A DNA stretch of 64,000 nt from assembly GCA_033782935.1 (NCBI GenBank), contig JAWQEG010000082.1, forward strand, positions 1,612,001 through 1,676,000. The letters run 5' to 3'. The notes beneath the pieces were generated by a model, which had not been told where the DNA came from, did not search any database, and saw only the letters and a list, made by a program, of their open reading frames with translations. Each line of letters begins with the position of its first letter. The stretch's first letter is position 1. Shown here in pieces: positions 1 to 11,800 of this stretch. The position numbers and the translations under genes were made by a program. The DNA is from Petrolisthes cinctipes (taxonomy: Eukaryota; Arthropoda; Malacostraca; Decapoda; Porcellanidae).

Positions 1-70
1 TCTCAAATTCAGTCCCAAAACACCCGAAAATTCGATATTTAGAGGTCCCAGAAGGTATCTGTACATGCCT

Positions 71-247
71 ACTCCGTGTTAGAGTATTTTCAAAATACAG
101 GCCAAAAACATACTGAAAATCGATCTTTTAGGTGCCCAAAAGTCGATATGTGCATGCATCTTCTGTACCCGTTTATATCTCAAATTCTGGCCCTAAACAC
201 CCGAAAATTCGATATTTTGGGGTCCCAGAAGCGATCTGTACATGCCT
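71..247 (+). repeat. Exemplar long monomer M1 (177 bp)
   Basis: This is one complete 177-bp monomer, measured from ACTCCGTGTT to the next ACTCCGTGTT. It contains the dyad GTATTTTCAAAATAC (84-98), then TCGATCTTTTAGG, GTGCATGCATC, CTGGCCCTAAACACCCG and TTTTGGGGTCCCAGAAGC. By hand count its GC content is about 41%. Because 177 is 3 x 59, stop-free frames pass through successive M1 copies, giving 59-residue repeated pseudo-peptides. Confidence 0.95.
84..98. other. Exemplar monomer dyad (7-bp arms, one central base)
   Basis: GTATTTTCAAAATAC is a perfect inverted repeat with a single central C. In M3 monomers the same site reads ATATTTTCAAAATAT (e.g. 427-441), so both outer bases have changed together and symmetry is kept. 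M2 monomers (GTATTTTCAAAATTC) carry one mismatch. The site recurs in nearly every monomer and could be a protein-binding or non-B-DNA site; that role is inference. Confidence 0.7.
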
Positions 248-291
248 ACTCCGTGTTAGAGTATTTTCAAAATTCAGGCCCAAAACATGCT
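115..291 (+). repeat. Two related half-units within the monomer period (88 + 89 bp)
   Basis: The 88 bp at 115-202 (starting GAAAATCGATCTTTTAGG) and the 89 bp at 203-291 (starting GAAAATTCGATATTTTGGGG) align along their full length. Matching landmarks are GAAAA-TCGAT-TTTT, CCCA-AAG, CGAT-TGT-CATGC, TCAAA and GGCC followed by AAACA. Identity by eye is roughly two thirds, with small gaps. The 177-bp monomer therefore looks like an ancient duplication of a unit of about 88 bp. Confidence 0.8.
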
Positions 292-2220
292 GAAAATCGA
301 TATTTTTGGTGCCCAAAGTCAATATGTGCATGTATCTTCTGTACCCGTTTATATCTCAAATTCAGGCTCAAAACACCCGAAAATTCAATATTTTGGGGTC
401 CCAGAAGCAATCTGTACAGTGCTAGAATATTTTCAAAATATAGGCTAAAAACATGCTAAAAATCGATCTTTTAGGTGCCAAAAAGTCGATATCTCAAATT
501 CAGTCCCAAAACACCCGAAAATTCGATATTTAGGGGTCCCAGAAGCGATCTGTACATGCCTACTCCGTGTTAGAGTATTTTCAAAATACATGCTCAAAAC
601 ATACTGAAAATCGATCTTTTAGGTGCACAAAAGTCGATATGTGCATGCATCTTCAGTACCCGTTTATATCTCAAATTCAGGCTCAAAACACCCGAAAATT
701 CAATATTTTGGGGTATCAGAAGCAATCTGTACATGCCTACTCAGTGATAGAGTATTTTCAAAATACAGGCCCAAAACATGCTGAAAATCAATATTTTAGA
801 TGCCCAAAGTCAATACGTGCATGTATCTTCTGTACCCGTTTATATCTCAAATTCAGGCTCAAAACACCCGAAAATTCAATATTTTGGGGTCCCAGAAGCA
901 ATCTGTACATGCCTACTCAGTGTTAGAGTATTTTCAAAATACATGCCCAAAACATGCTGAAAATCGATATTTTAGATGCCCAAAGTCAATATGTGCATGT
1001 ATCTTCTGTACCCGTTTATATCTCAAATTCAGGCTCAAAACACCCGAAAATTCAATATTTTGGGGTCCCAGAAGCAATCTGTACAGTGCTAGAATATTTT
1101 CAAAATATAGGCTAAAAACATGCTAAAAATCGATCTTTTAGGTGCCAAAAAGTCGATATCTCAAATTCAGTCCCAAAACACCCGAAAATTCGATGTTTAG
1201 GGGTCCCAGAAGCGATCTGTACATGCCTACTCCGTGTTAGAGTATTTTCAAAATACATGCTCAAAACATACTGAAAATCGATCTTTTAGGTGCACAAAAG
1301 TCGATATGTGCATGCATCTTCAGTACCCGTTTATATCTCAAATTCAGGCTCAAAACACCCGAAAATTCGATATTTTGGGGTCCCAGAAGCGATCTGTACA
1401 TGCCTACTCCGTGTTAGAGTATTTTCAAAATTCAGGCCCAAAACATGCTGAAAATCGATATTTTAAATGCCCAAAGTCAATATGTGCATGTATCTTCTGT
1501 ACCCGTTTATATCTCAAATTCAGGCTCAAAACACCCGAAAATTCAATATTTTGGGGTCCCATTAGCAATCTGTACAGTGCTAGAATATTTTCAAAATATA
1601 GGCTAAAAACATGCTAAAAATCGATCTTTTAGGTGCCAAAAAGTCGATATCTCAAATTCAGTCCCAAAACACCCGAAAATTCGATATTTAGGGGTCCCAG
1701 AAGCGATCTGTACATGCCTACTCCGTGTTAGAGTATTTTCAAAATACATGCTCAAAACATACTGAAAATCGATCTTTTAGGTGCACAAAAGTCGATATGT
1801 GCATGCATCTTCAGTACCCGTTTATATCTCAAATTCAGGCTCAAAACACCCGAAAATTCAATATTTTGGGGTCCCAGAAGCAATCTGTACATGCCTACTC
1901 AGTGATAGAGTATTTTCAAAATACAGGCCCAAAGCATGCTGAAAATCAATATTTTAGATGCCCAAAGTCAATATGTGCATGTATCTTCTGTACCCGTTTA
2001 TATCTCAAATTCAGGCTCAAAACACCCGAAAATTCAATATTTTGGGGTCCCAGAAGCAATCTGTACATGACTACACAGTGCTAGAATATTTTCAAAATAT
2101 AGGCTAAAAACATGCTAAAAATCGACATTTTAGGTGCCAAAAAATCGATATCTCAAATTCAGTCCCAAAACACCCGAAAATTCGATATTTAGAGGTCCCA
2201 GAAGGTATCTGTACATGCCT

Positions 2221-2721
2221 ACTCCGTGTTAGAGTATTTTCAAAATACAGGCCAAAAACATACTGAAAATCGATCTTTTAGGTGCCCAAAAGTCGATATG
2301 TGAATGCATCTTCTGTACCCGTTTATATCTCAAATTCTGGCCCTAAACACCCGAAAATTCGATATTTTGGGGTCCCAGAAGCGATCTGTACATGCCTACT
2401 CCGTGTTAGAGTATTTTCAAAATTCAGTCCCAAAACATGCTGAAAATCGATATTTTTGGTGCCCAAAGTCAATATGTGCATGTATCTTCTGTACCCGTTT
2501 ATATATCAAATTCAGGCTCAAAACACCCGAAAATTCAATATTTTGGGGTCCCAGAAGCAATCTGTACATGCCTACTCAGTGCTAAAATATTTTCAAAATA
2601 TAGGCTAAAAACATGCTAAAAATCGATCTTTTAGGTGCCAAAAAGTCGATATCTCAAATTCAGTCCCAAAACACCCGAAAATTCGATATTTAGGGGTCCC
2701 AGAAGCGATCTGTACATGCCT
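2221..2721 (+). repeat. Exemplar 501-bp trimer block M1-M2-M3
   Basis: This is the basic building block of most higher-order repeats here: M1 (2221-2397, 177 bp), M2 (2398-2573, 176 bp) and M3 (2574-2721, 148 bp). M2 differs from M1 by one lost A (AAAGTCAAT instead of AAAAGTCGAT) and by several fixed substitutions. M3 starts ACTCAGTGCTAG and lacks the 29 bp between GATAT and CTCAAATT. Spacings of 501 bp, or 491 bp when M3 has lost a further 10 bp, recur throughout the first 46 kb. Confidence 0.93.
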
Positions 2722-2898
2722 ACTCCGTGTTAGAGTATTTTCAAAATACATGCTCAAAACATACTGAAAATCGATCTTTTAGGTGCACAAAAGTCGATAT
2801 GTGCATGCATCTTCAGTACCCGTTTATATCTCAAATTCAGGCTCAAAACACCCGAAAATTGGATATTTAGAGGTCCCAGAAGGTATCTGTACATGCCT

Positions 2899-5800
2899 AC
2901 TCCGTGTTAGAGTATTTTCAAAATTCAGGCCCAAAACATGCTGAAAATCGATATTTTTGGTGCCCAAAGTCAATATGTGCATGTATCTTCTGTACCCGTT
3001 TATATCTCAAATTCAGGCTCAAAACACCCGAAAATTCAATATTTTGGGGTCCCAGAAGCAATCTGTACATGCCTACACAGTGCTAGAATATTTTCAAAAT
3101 ATAGGCTAAAAACATGCTAAAAATCGACATTTTAGGTGCCAAAAAATCGATATCTCAAATTCAGTCCCAAAACACCCGAAAATTCGATATTTAGAGGTCC
3201 CAGAAGGTATCTGTACATGCCTACTCCGTGTTAGAGTATTTTCAAAATACAGGCCAAAAACATACTGAAAATCGATCTTTTAGGTGCCCAAAAGTCGATA
3301 TGTGCATGCATCTTCTGTACCCGTTTATATCTCAAATTCTGACCCTAAACACCCGAAAATTCGATATTTTGAGGTCCCAGAAGCGATCTGTACATGCCTA
3401 CTCCGTGTTAGAGTATTTTCAAAATTCAGGCCCAAAACATGCTGAAAATCGATATTATTGGTGCCCAAAGTCAATATGTGCATGTATCTTCTGTACCCGT
3501 TTATATCTCAAATTCAGGCTCAAAACACCCGAAAATTCAATATTTTGGGGTTCCAGAAGCAATCTGTACATGCCTACTCAGTGTTAGAATATTTTCAAAA
3601 TATAGGTTAAAAACATGCTAAAAATCGATCTTTTAGGTGCCAAAAAGTCGATATCTCAAATTCAGTCCCAAAACACCCGAAAATTCGATATTTAGGGGTC
3701 CCAGAAGCGATCTGTACATGCCTACTCCGTGTTAGAGTATTTTCAAAATACATGCTCAAAACATACTGAAAATCGATCTTTTAGGTGCACAAAAGTCGAT
3801 ATGTGCATGCATCTTCAGTACCCGTTTATATCTCAAATTCAGGCTCAAAACACCCGAAAATTCAATATTTTGGGGTCCCAGAAGCGATCTGTACATGCCT
3901 ACTCCGTGTTAGAGTATTTTCAAAATACAGGTCCAAAACATGCTGAGAATCGATATTTTAGATGCCCAAAGTCAATATGTGCATGTATCTTCTGTACCCG
4001 TTTATATCTCAAATTCAGGCTCAAAACACCCGAAAATTCAATATTTTGGGGTTCCAGAAGCAATCTGTACATGCCTACTCAGTGCTAGAATATTTTCAAA
4101 ATATAGGTTAAAAACATGCTAAAAATCGATCTTTTAGGTGCCAAAAAGTCGATATCTCAAATTCAGTCCCAAAACACCCGAAAATTCGATATTTAGGGGT
4201 CCCAGAAGCGATCTGTACATGCCTACTCCGTGTTAGAGTATTTTCAAAATACATGCTCAAAACATACTGAAAATCGATCTTTTAGGTGCACAAAAGTCGA
4301 TATGTGCATGCATCTTCAGTACCCGTTTATATCTCAAATTCAGGCTCAAAACACCCGAAAATTCAATATTTTGGGGCCCCAGAATCGATCTGTACATGCC
4401 TACTCCGTGTTAGAGTATTTTCAAAATACAGGTCCAAAACATGCTGAGAATCGATATTTTAGATGCCCAAAGTCAATATGTGCATGTATCTTCTGTACCC
4501 GTTTATATCTCAAATTCAGACTCAAAACACCCGAAAATTCAATATTTTGGGGTCCCAGAAGCAATCTGTACATGCCTACACAGTGCTAGAATATTTTCAA
4601 AATATAGGCTAAAAACATGCTAAAAATCGACATTTTAGGTGCCAAAAAATCGATATCTCAAATTCAGTCCCAAAACACCCGAAAATTCAATATTTAGAGG
4701 TCCCAGAAGGTATCTGTACATGCCTACTCCGTGTTAGAGTATTTTCAAAATACAGGCAAAAAACATACTGAAAATCGATCTTTTAGGTGCCCAAAAGTCG
4801 ATATGTGCATGCATCTTCTGTACCCGTTTATATCTCAAATTCTGGCCCTAAACGCCCGAAAATTCGATATTTTGGGGTCCCAGAAGCGATCTGTACATGC
4901 CTACTCCGTGTTAGAGTATTTTCAAAATTCAGGCCCAAAACATGCTGAAAATCGATATTTTTGGTGCCCAAAGTCAATATGTGCATGTATCTTCTGTACC
5001 CGTTTATATCTCAAATTCAGGCTCAAAACACCCGAAAATTCAATATTTTGGGGTCCCAGAAGCAATCTGTACAGTGCTAGAATATTTTCAAAATATAGGC
5101 TAAAAACATGCTAAAAATCGATCTTTTAGGTGCCAAAAAGTCGATATCTCAAATTCAGTCCCAAAACACCCAAAAATTCGATATTTAGGGGTCCCAGAAG
5201 CGATCTGTACATGCCTACTCCGTGTTAGAGTATTTTCAAAATACATGCTCAAAACATACTGAAAATCGATCTTTTAGGTGCACAAAAGTCGATATGTGCA
5301 TGCATCTTCAGTACCCGTTTATATCTCAAATTCAGGCTCAAAACACCCGAAAATTGGATATTTAGAGGTCCCAGAAGGTATCTGTACATGCCTACTCCGT
5401 GTTAGAGTATTTTCAAAATTCAGGCCCAAAACATGCTGAAAATCGATATTTTTGGTGCCCAAAGTCAATATGTGCATGTATCTTCTGTACCCGTTTATAT
5501 CTCAAATTCAGGCTCAAAACACCCGAAAATTCAATATTTTGGGGTCCCAGAAGCAATCTGTACATGCCTACACAGTGCTAGAATATTTTCAAAATATAGG
5601 CTAAAAACATGCTAAAAATCGACATTTTAGGTGCCAAAAAATCGATATCTCAAATTCAGTCCCAAAACACCCGAAAATTCGATATTTAGAGGTCCCAGAA
5701 GGTATCTGTACATGCCTACTCCGTGTTAGAGTATTTTCAAAATACAGGCCAAAAACATACTGAAAATCGATCTTTTAGGTGCCCAAAAGTCGATATGTGC

Positions 5801-8800
5801 ATGCATCTTCTGTACCCGTTTATATCTCAAATTCTGACCCTAAACACCCGAAAATTCGATATTTTGGGGTCCCAGAAGCGATCTGTACATGCCTACTCCG
5901 TGTTAGAGTATTTTCAAAATTCAGGCCCAAAACATGCTGAAAATCGATATTTTTGGTGCCCAAAGTCAATATGTGCATGTATCTTCTGTACCCGTTTATA
6001 TCTCAAATTCTGGCTCAAAACACCCGAAAATTCAATATTTTGGGGTTCCAGAAGCAATCTGTACATGCCTACTCAGTGCTAGAATATTTTCAAAATATAG
6101 GTTAAAAACATGCTAAAAATCGATCTTTTAGGTGCCAAAAAGTCGATATCTCAAATTCAGTCCCAAAACACCCGAAAATTCGATATTTAAGGGTCCCAGA
6201 AGCGATCTGTACATGCCTACTCCGTGTTAGAGTATTTTCAAAATACATGCTCAAAACATACTGAAAATCGATCTTTTAGGTGCACAAAAGTCGATATGTG
6301 CATGCATCTTCAGTACCCGTTTATATCTCAAATTCAGGCTCAAAACACCCGAAAATTCAATATTTTGGGGTCCCAGAAGCGATCTGTACATGCCTACTCC
6401 GTGTTAGAGTATTTTCAAAATACAGGCCAAAAACATGCTGAAAATCGATATTTTAGATGCCCAAAGTCAATATGTGCATGTATCTTCTGTACCCGTTTAT
6501 ATCTCAAATTCAGGCTCAAAACACCCGAAAATTCAATATTTTGGGGTCCCAGAAGCAATCTGTACATGCCTACACAGTGCTAGAATATTTTCAAAATATA
6601 GGCTAAAAACATGCTAAAAATCGACATTTTAGGTGCCAAAAAATCGATATCTCAAATTCAGTCCCAAAACACCCGAAAATTCAATATTTAGAGGTCCCAG
6701 AAGGTATCTGTACATGCCTACTCCGTGTTAGAGTATTTTCAAAATACAGGCCAAAAACATACTGAAAATCGATCTTTTAGGTGCCCAAAAGTCGATATGT
6801 GCATGCATCTTCTGTACCCGTTTATATCTCAAATTCTGGCCCTAAACGCCCGAAAATTCGATATTTTGGGGTCCCAGAAGCGATCTGTACATGCCTACTC
6901 CGTGTTAGAGTATTTTCAAAATTCAGGCCCAAAACATGCTGAAAATCGATATTTTTGGTGCCCAAAGTCAATATGTGCATGTATCTTCTGTACCCGTTTA
7001 TATCTCAAATTCAGGCTCAAAACACCCGAAAATTCAATATTTTGGGGTCCCAGAAGCAATCTGTACAGTGCTAGAATATTTTCAAAATATAGGCTAAAAA
7101 CATGCTAAAAATCGATCTTTTAGGTGCCAAAAAGTCGATATCTCAAATTCAGTCCCAAAACACCCGAAAATTCGATATTTAGGGGTCCCAGAAGCGATCT
7201 GTACATGCCTACTCCGTGTTAGAGTATTTTCAAAATACATGCTCAAAACATACTGAAAATCGATCTTTTAGGTGCACAAAAGTCGATATGTGCATGCATC
7301 TTCAGTACCCGTTTATATCTCAAATTCAGGCTCAAAACACCCGAAAATTGGATATTTAGAGGTCCCAGAAGGTATCTGTACATGCCTACTCCGTGTTAGA
7401 GTATTTTCAAAATTCAGGCCCAAAACATGCTGAAAATCGATATTTTTGGTGCCCAAAGTCAATATGTGCATGTATCTTCTGTACCCGTTTATATCTCAAA
7501 TTCAGGCTCAAAACACCCGAAAATTCAATATTTTGGGGTCCCAGAAGCAATCTGTACATGCCTACACAGTGCTAGAATATTTTCAAAATATAGGCTAAAA
7601 ACATGCTAAAAATCAACATTTTAGGTGCCAAAAAATCGATATCTCAAATTCAGTCCCAAAACACCCGAAAATTCGATATTTAGAGGTCCCAGAAGGTATC
7701 TGTACATGCCTACTCCGTGTTAGAGTATTTTCAAAATACAGGCCAAAAACATACTGAAAATCGATCTTTTAGGTGCCCAAAAGTCGATATGTGCATGCAT
7801 CTTCTGTACCCGTTTATATCTCAAATTCTGACCCTAAACACCCGAAAATTCGACATTTTGGGGTCCCAGAAGCGATCTGTACATGCCTACTCCGTGTTAG
7901 AGTATTTTCAAAATTCAGGCCCAAAACATGCTGAAAATCGATATTTTTGGTGCCCAAAGTCAATATGTGCATGTATCTTCTGTACCCGTTTATATCTCAA
8001 ATTCAGGCTCAAAACACCCGAAAATTCAATATTTTGGGGTTCCAGAAGCAATCTGTACATGCCTACTCATTGCTAGAATATTTTCAAAATATAGGTTAAA
8101 AACATGCTAAAAATCGATCTTTTAGGTGCCAAAAAGTCGATATCTCAAATTCAGTCCCAAAACACCCGAAAATTCGATATTTAGGGGTCCCAGAAGCGAT
8201 CTGTACATGCCTACTCCGTGTTAGAGTATTTTCAAAATACATGCTCAAAACATACTGAAAATCGATCTTTTAGGTGCACAAAAGTCGATATGTGCATGCA
8301 TCTTCAGTACCCGTTTATATCTCAAATTCAGGCTCAAAACACCCGAAAATTCAATATTTTGGGGTCCCAGAAGCGATCTGTACATGCCTACTCCGTGTTA
8401 GAGTATTTTCAAAATACAGGTCCAAAACATGCTGAAAATCGATATTTTAGATGCCCAAAGTCAATATGTGCATGTATCTTCTGTACCCGTTTATATCTCA
8501 AATTCAGGCTCAAAACACCCGAAAATTCAATATTTTGGGGTCCCAGAAGCAATCTGTACATGCCTACACAGTGCTAGAATATTTTCAAAATATAGGCTAA
8601 AAACATGCTAAAAATCGACATTTTAGGTGCCAAAAAATCGATATCTCAAATTCAGTCCCAAAACACCCGAAAATTCAATATTTAGAGGTCCCAGAAGGTA
8701 TCTGTACATGCCTACTCCGTGTTAGAGTATTTTCAAAATACAGGCCAAAAACATACTGAAAATCGATCTTTTAGGTGCCCAAAAGTCGATATGTGCATGC

Positions 8801-11800
8801 ATCTTCTGTACCCGTTTATATCTCAAATTCTGGCCCTAAACGCCCGAAAATTCGATATTTTGGGGTCCCAGAAGCGATCTGTACATGCCTACTCCGTGTT
8901 AGAGTATTTTCAAAATTCAGGCCCAAAACATGCTGAAAATCGATATTTTTGGTGCCCAAAGTCAATATGTGCATGTATCTTCTGTACCCGTTTATATCTC
9001 AAATTCAGGCTCAAAACACCCGAAAATTCAATATTTTGGGGTCCCAGAAGCAATCTGTACAGTGCTAGAATATTTTCAAAATATAGGCTAAAAACATGCT
9101 AAAAATCGATCTTTTAGGTGCCAAAAAGTCGATATCTCAAATTCAGTCCCAAAACACCCGAAAATTCGATATTTAGGGGTCCCAGAAGCGATCTGTACAT
9201 GCCTACTCCGTGTTAGAGTATTTTCAAAATACATGCTCAAAACATACTGAAAATCGATCTTTTAGGTGCACAAAAGTCGATATGTGCATGCATCTTCAGT
9301 ACCCGTTTATATCTCAAATTCAGGCTCAAAACACCCGAAAATTGGATATTTAGAGGTCCCAGAAGGTATCTGTACATGCCTACTCCGTGTTAGAGTATTT
9401 TCAAAATTCAGGCCCAAAACATCCTGAAAATCGATATTTTTGGTGGCCAAAGTCAATATGTGCATGTATCTTCTGTACCCGTTTATATCTCAAATTCAGG
9501 CTCAAAACACCCGAAAATTCAATATTTTGGGGTCCCAGAAGCAATCTGTACATGCCTACACAGTGCTAGAATATTTTCAAAATATAGGCTAAAAACATGC
9601 TAAAAATCGACATTTTAGGTGCCAAAAAATCGATATCTCAAATTCAGTCCCAAAACACCCGAAAATTCGATATTTAGAGGTCCCAGAAGGTATCTGTACA
9701 TGCCTACTCCGTGTTAGAGTATTTTCAAAATACAGGCCAAAAACATACTGAAAATCGATCTTTTAGGTGCCCAAAAGTCGATATGTGCATGCATCTTCTG
9801 TACCCGTTTATATCTCAAATTCTGACCCTAAACACCCGAAAATTCGATATTTTGGGGTCCCAGAAGCGATCTGTACATGCCTACTCCGTGTTAGAGTATT
9901 TTCAAAATTCAGGCCCAAAACATGCTGAAAATCGATATTTTTGGTGCCCAAAGTCAATATGTGCATGTATCTTCTGTACCCGTTTATATCTCAAATTCAG
10001 GCTCAAAACACCCGAAAATTCAATATTTCGGGGTCCCAGAAGCAATCTGTACAGTGCTAGAATATTTTCAAAATATAGGCTAAAAACATGCTAAAAATCG
10101 ATCTTTTAGGTGCCAAAAAGTCGATATCTCAAATTCAGTCCCAAAACACCCGAAAATTCGATATTTAGGGGTCCCAGAAGCGATCTGTACATGCCTACTC
10201 CGTGTTAGAGTATTTTCAAAATACATGCTCAAAACATACTGAAAATCGATCTTTTAGGTGCACAAAAGTCGATATGTGCATGCATCTTCAGTACCCGTTT
10301 ATATCTCAAATTCAGGCTCAAAACACCCGAAAATTCAATATTTTGGGGTCCCAGAAGCAATCTGTACATGCCTACTCAGTGTTAGAGTATTTTCAAAATA
10401 CAGGCCCAAAACATGCTGAAAATCGATATTTTAGATGCCCAAAGTCAATATGTGCATGTATCTTCTGTACCCGTTTATATCTCAAATACAGGCTCAAAAC
10501 ACCCGAAAATTCAATATTTTGGGGTCCCAGAAGCAATCTGTACATGCCTACACAGTGCTAGAATATTTTCAAAATATAGGCTAAAAACATGCTAAAAATC
10601 GACATTTTAGGTGCCAAAAAATCGATATCTCAAATTCAGTCCCAAAACACCCGAAAATTCGATATTTAGAGGTCCCAGAAGGTATCTGTACATGCCTACT
10701 CCGTGTTAGAGTATTTTCAAAATACAGGCCAAAAACATACTGAAAATCGATCTTTTAGGTGCCCAAAAGTCGATATGTGCATGCATCTTCTGTACCCGTT
10801 TATATCTCAAATTCTGACCCTAAACACCCGAAAATTCGATATTTTGGGGTCCCAGAAGCGATCTGTACATGCCTACTCCGTGTTAGAGTATTTTCAAAAT
10901 TCAGGCCCAAAACATGCTGAAAATCGATATTTTTGGTGCCCAAAGTCAATATGTGCATGTATCTTCTGTACCCGTTTATATCTCAAATTCAGGCTCAAAA
11001 CACCCGAAAATTCAATATTTTGGGGTTCCAGAAGCAATCTGTACATGCCTACTCAGTGCTAGAATATTTTCAAAATATAGGTTAAAAACATGCTAAAAAT
11101 CGATCTTTTAGGTGCCAAAAAGTCGATATCTCAAATTCAGTCCCAAAACACCCGTAAATTCGATATTTAGGGGTCCCAGAAGCGATCTGTACATGCCTAC
11201 TCCGTGTTAGAGTATTTTCAAAATACATGCTCAAAACATACTGAAAATCGATCTTTTAGGTGCACAAAAGTCGATATGTGCATGCATCTTCAGTACCCGT
11301 TTATATCTCAAATTCAGGCTCAAAACACCCGAAAATTCAATATTTTGGGGTCCCAGAAGCGATCTGTACATGCCTACTCCGTGTTAGAGTATTTTCAAAA
11401 TACAGGTCCAAAACATGCTGAAAATCGATATTTTAGATGCCCAAAGTCAATATGTGCATGTATCTTCTGTACCCGTTTATATCTCAAATTCAGGCTCAAA
11501 ACACCCGAAAATTCAATATTTTGGGGTCCCAGAAGCAATCTGTACATGCCTACACAGTGCTAGAATATTTTCAAAATATAGGCTAAAAACATGCTAAAAA
11601 TCGACATTTTAGGTGCCAAAAAATCGATATCTCAAATTCAGTCCCAAAACACCCGAAAATTCAATATTTAGAGGTCCCAGAAGGTATCTGTGCATGCCTA
11701 CTCCGTGTTAGAGTATTTTCAAAATACAGGCCAAAAACATACTGAAAATCGATCTTTTAGGTGCCCAAAAGTCGATATGTGCATGCATCTTCTGTACCCG

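Larger units (their letters stand above)
1..2898 (+). repeat. Irregular satellite block with a 1,158-bp period
   Basis: Monomers here do not follow the 1,994-bp order seen to the right. A 1,158-bp period (491 + 667) is visible: the segment near 567-900 recurs near 1725-2060. Both segments share the rare variants ACTCAGTGATAG and CTGAAAATCAATATTTTAG. Only satellite sequence is present. Confidence 0.8.

Noticed and set aside
195..215. CENP-B box-like motif around ACCCGAAAATTCGATA
   Set aside because: CCCG and CGA are present, but the spacing and the required central bases do not fit the CENP-B box on either strand.
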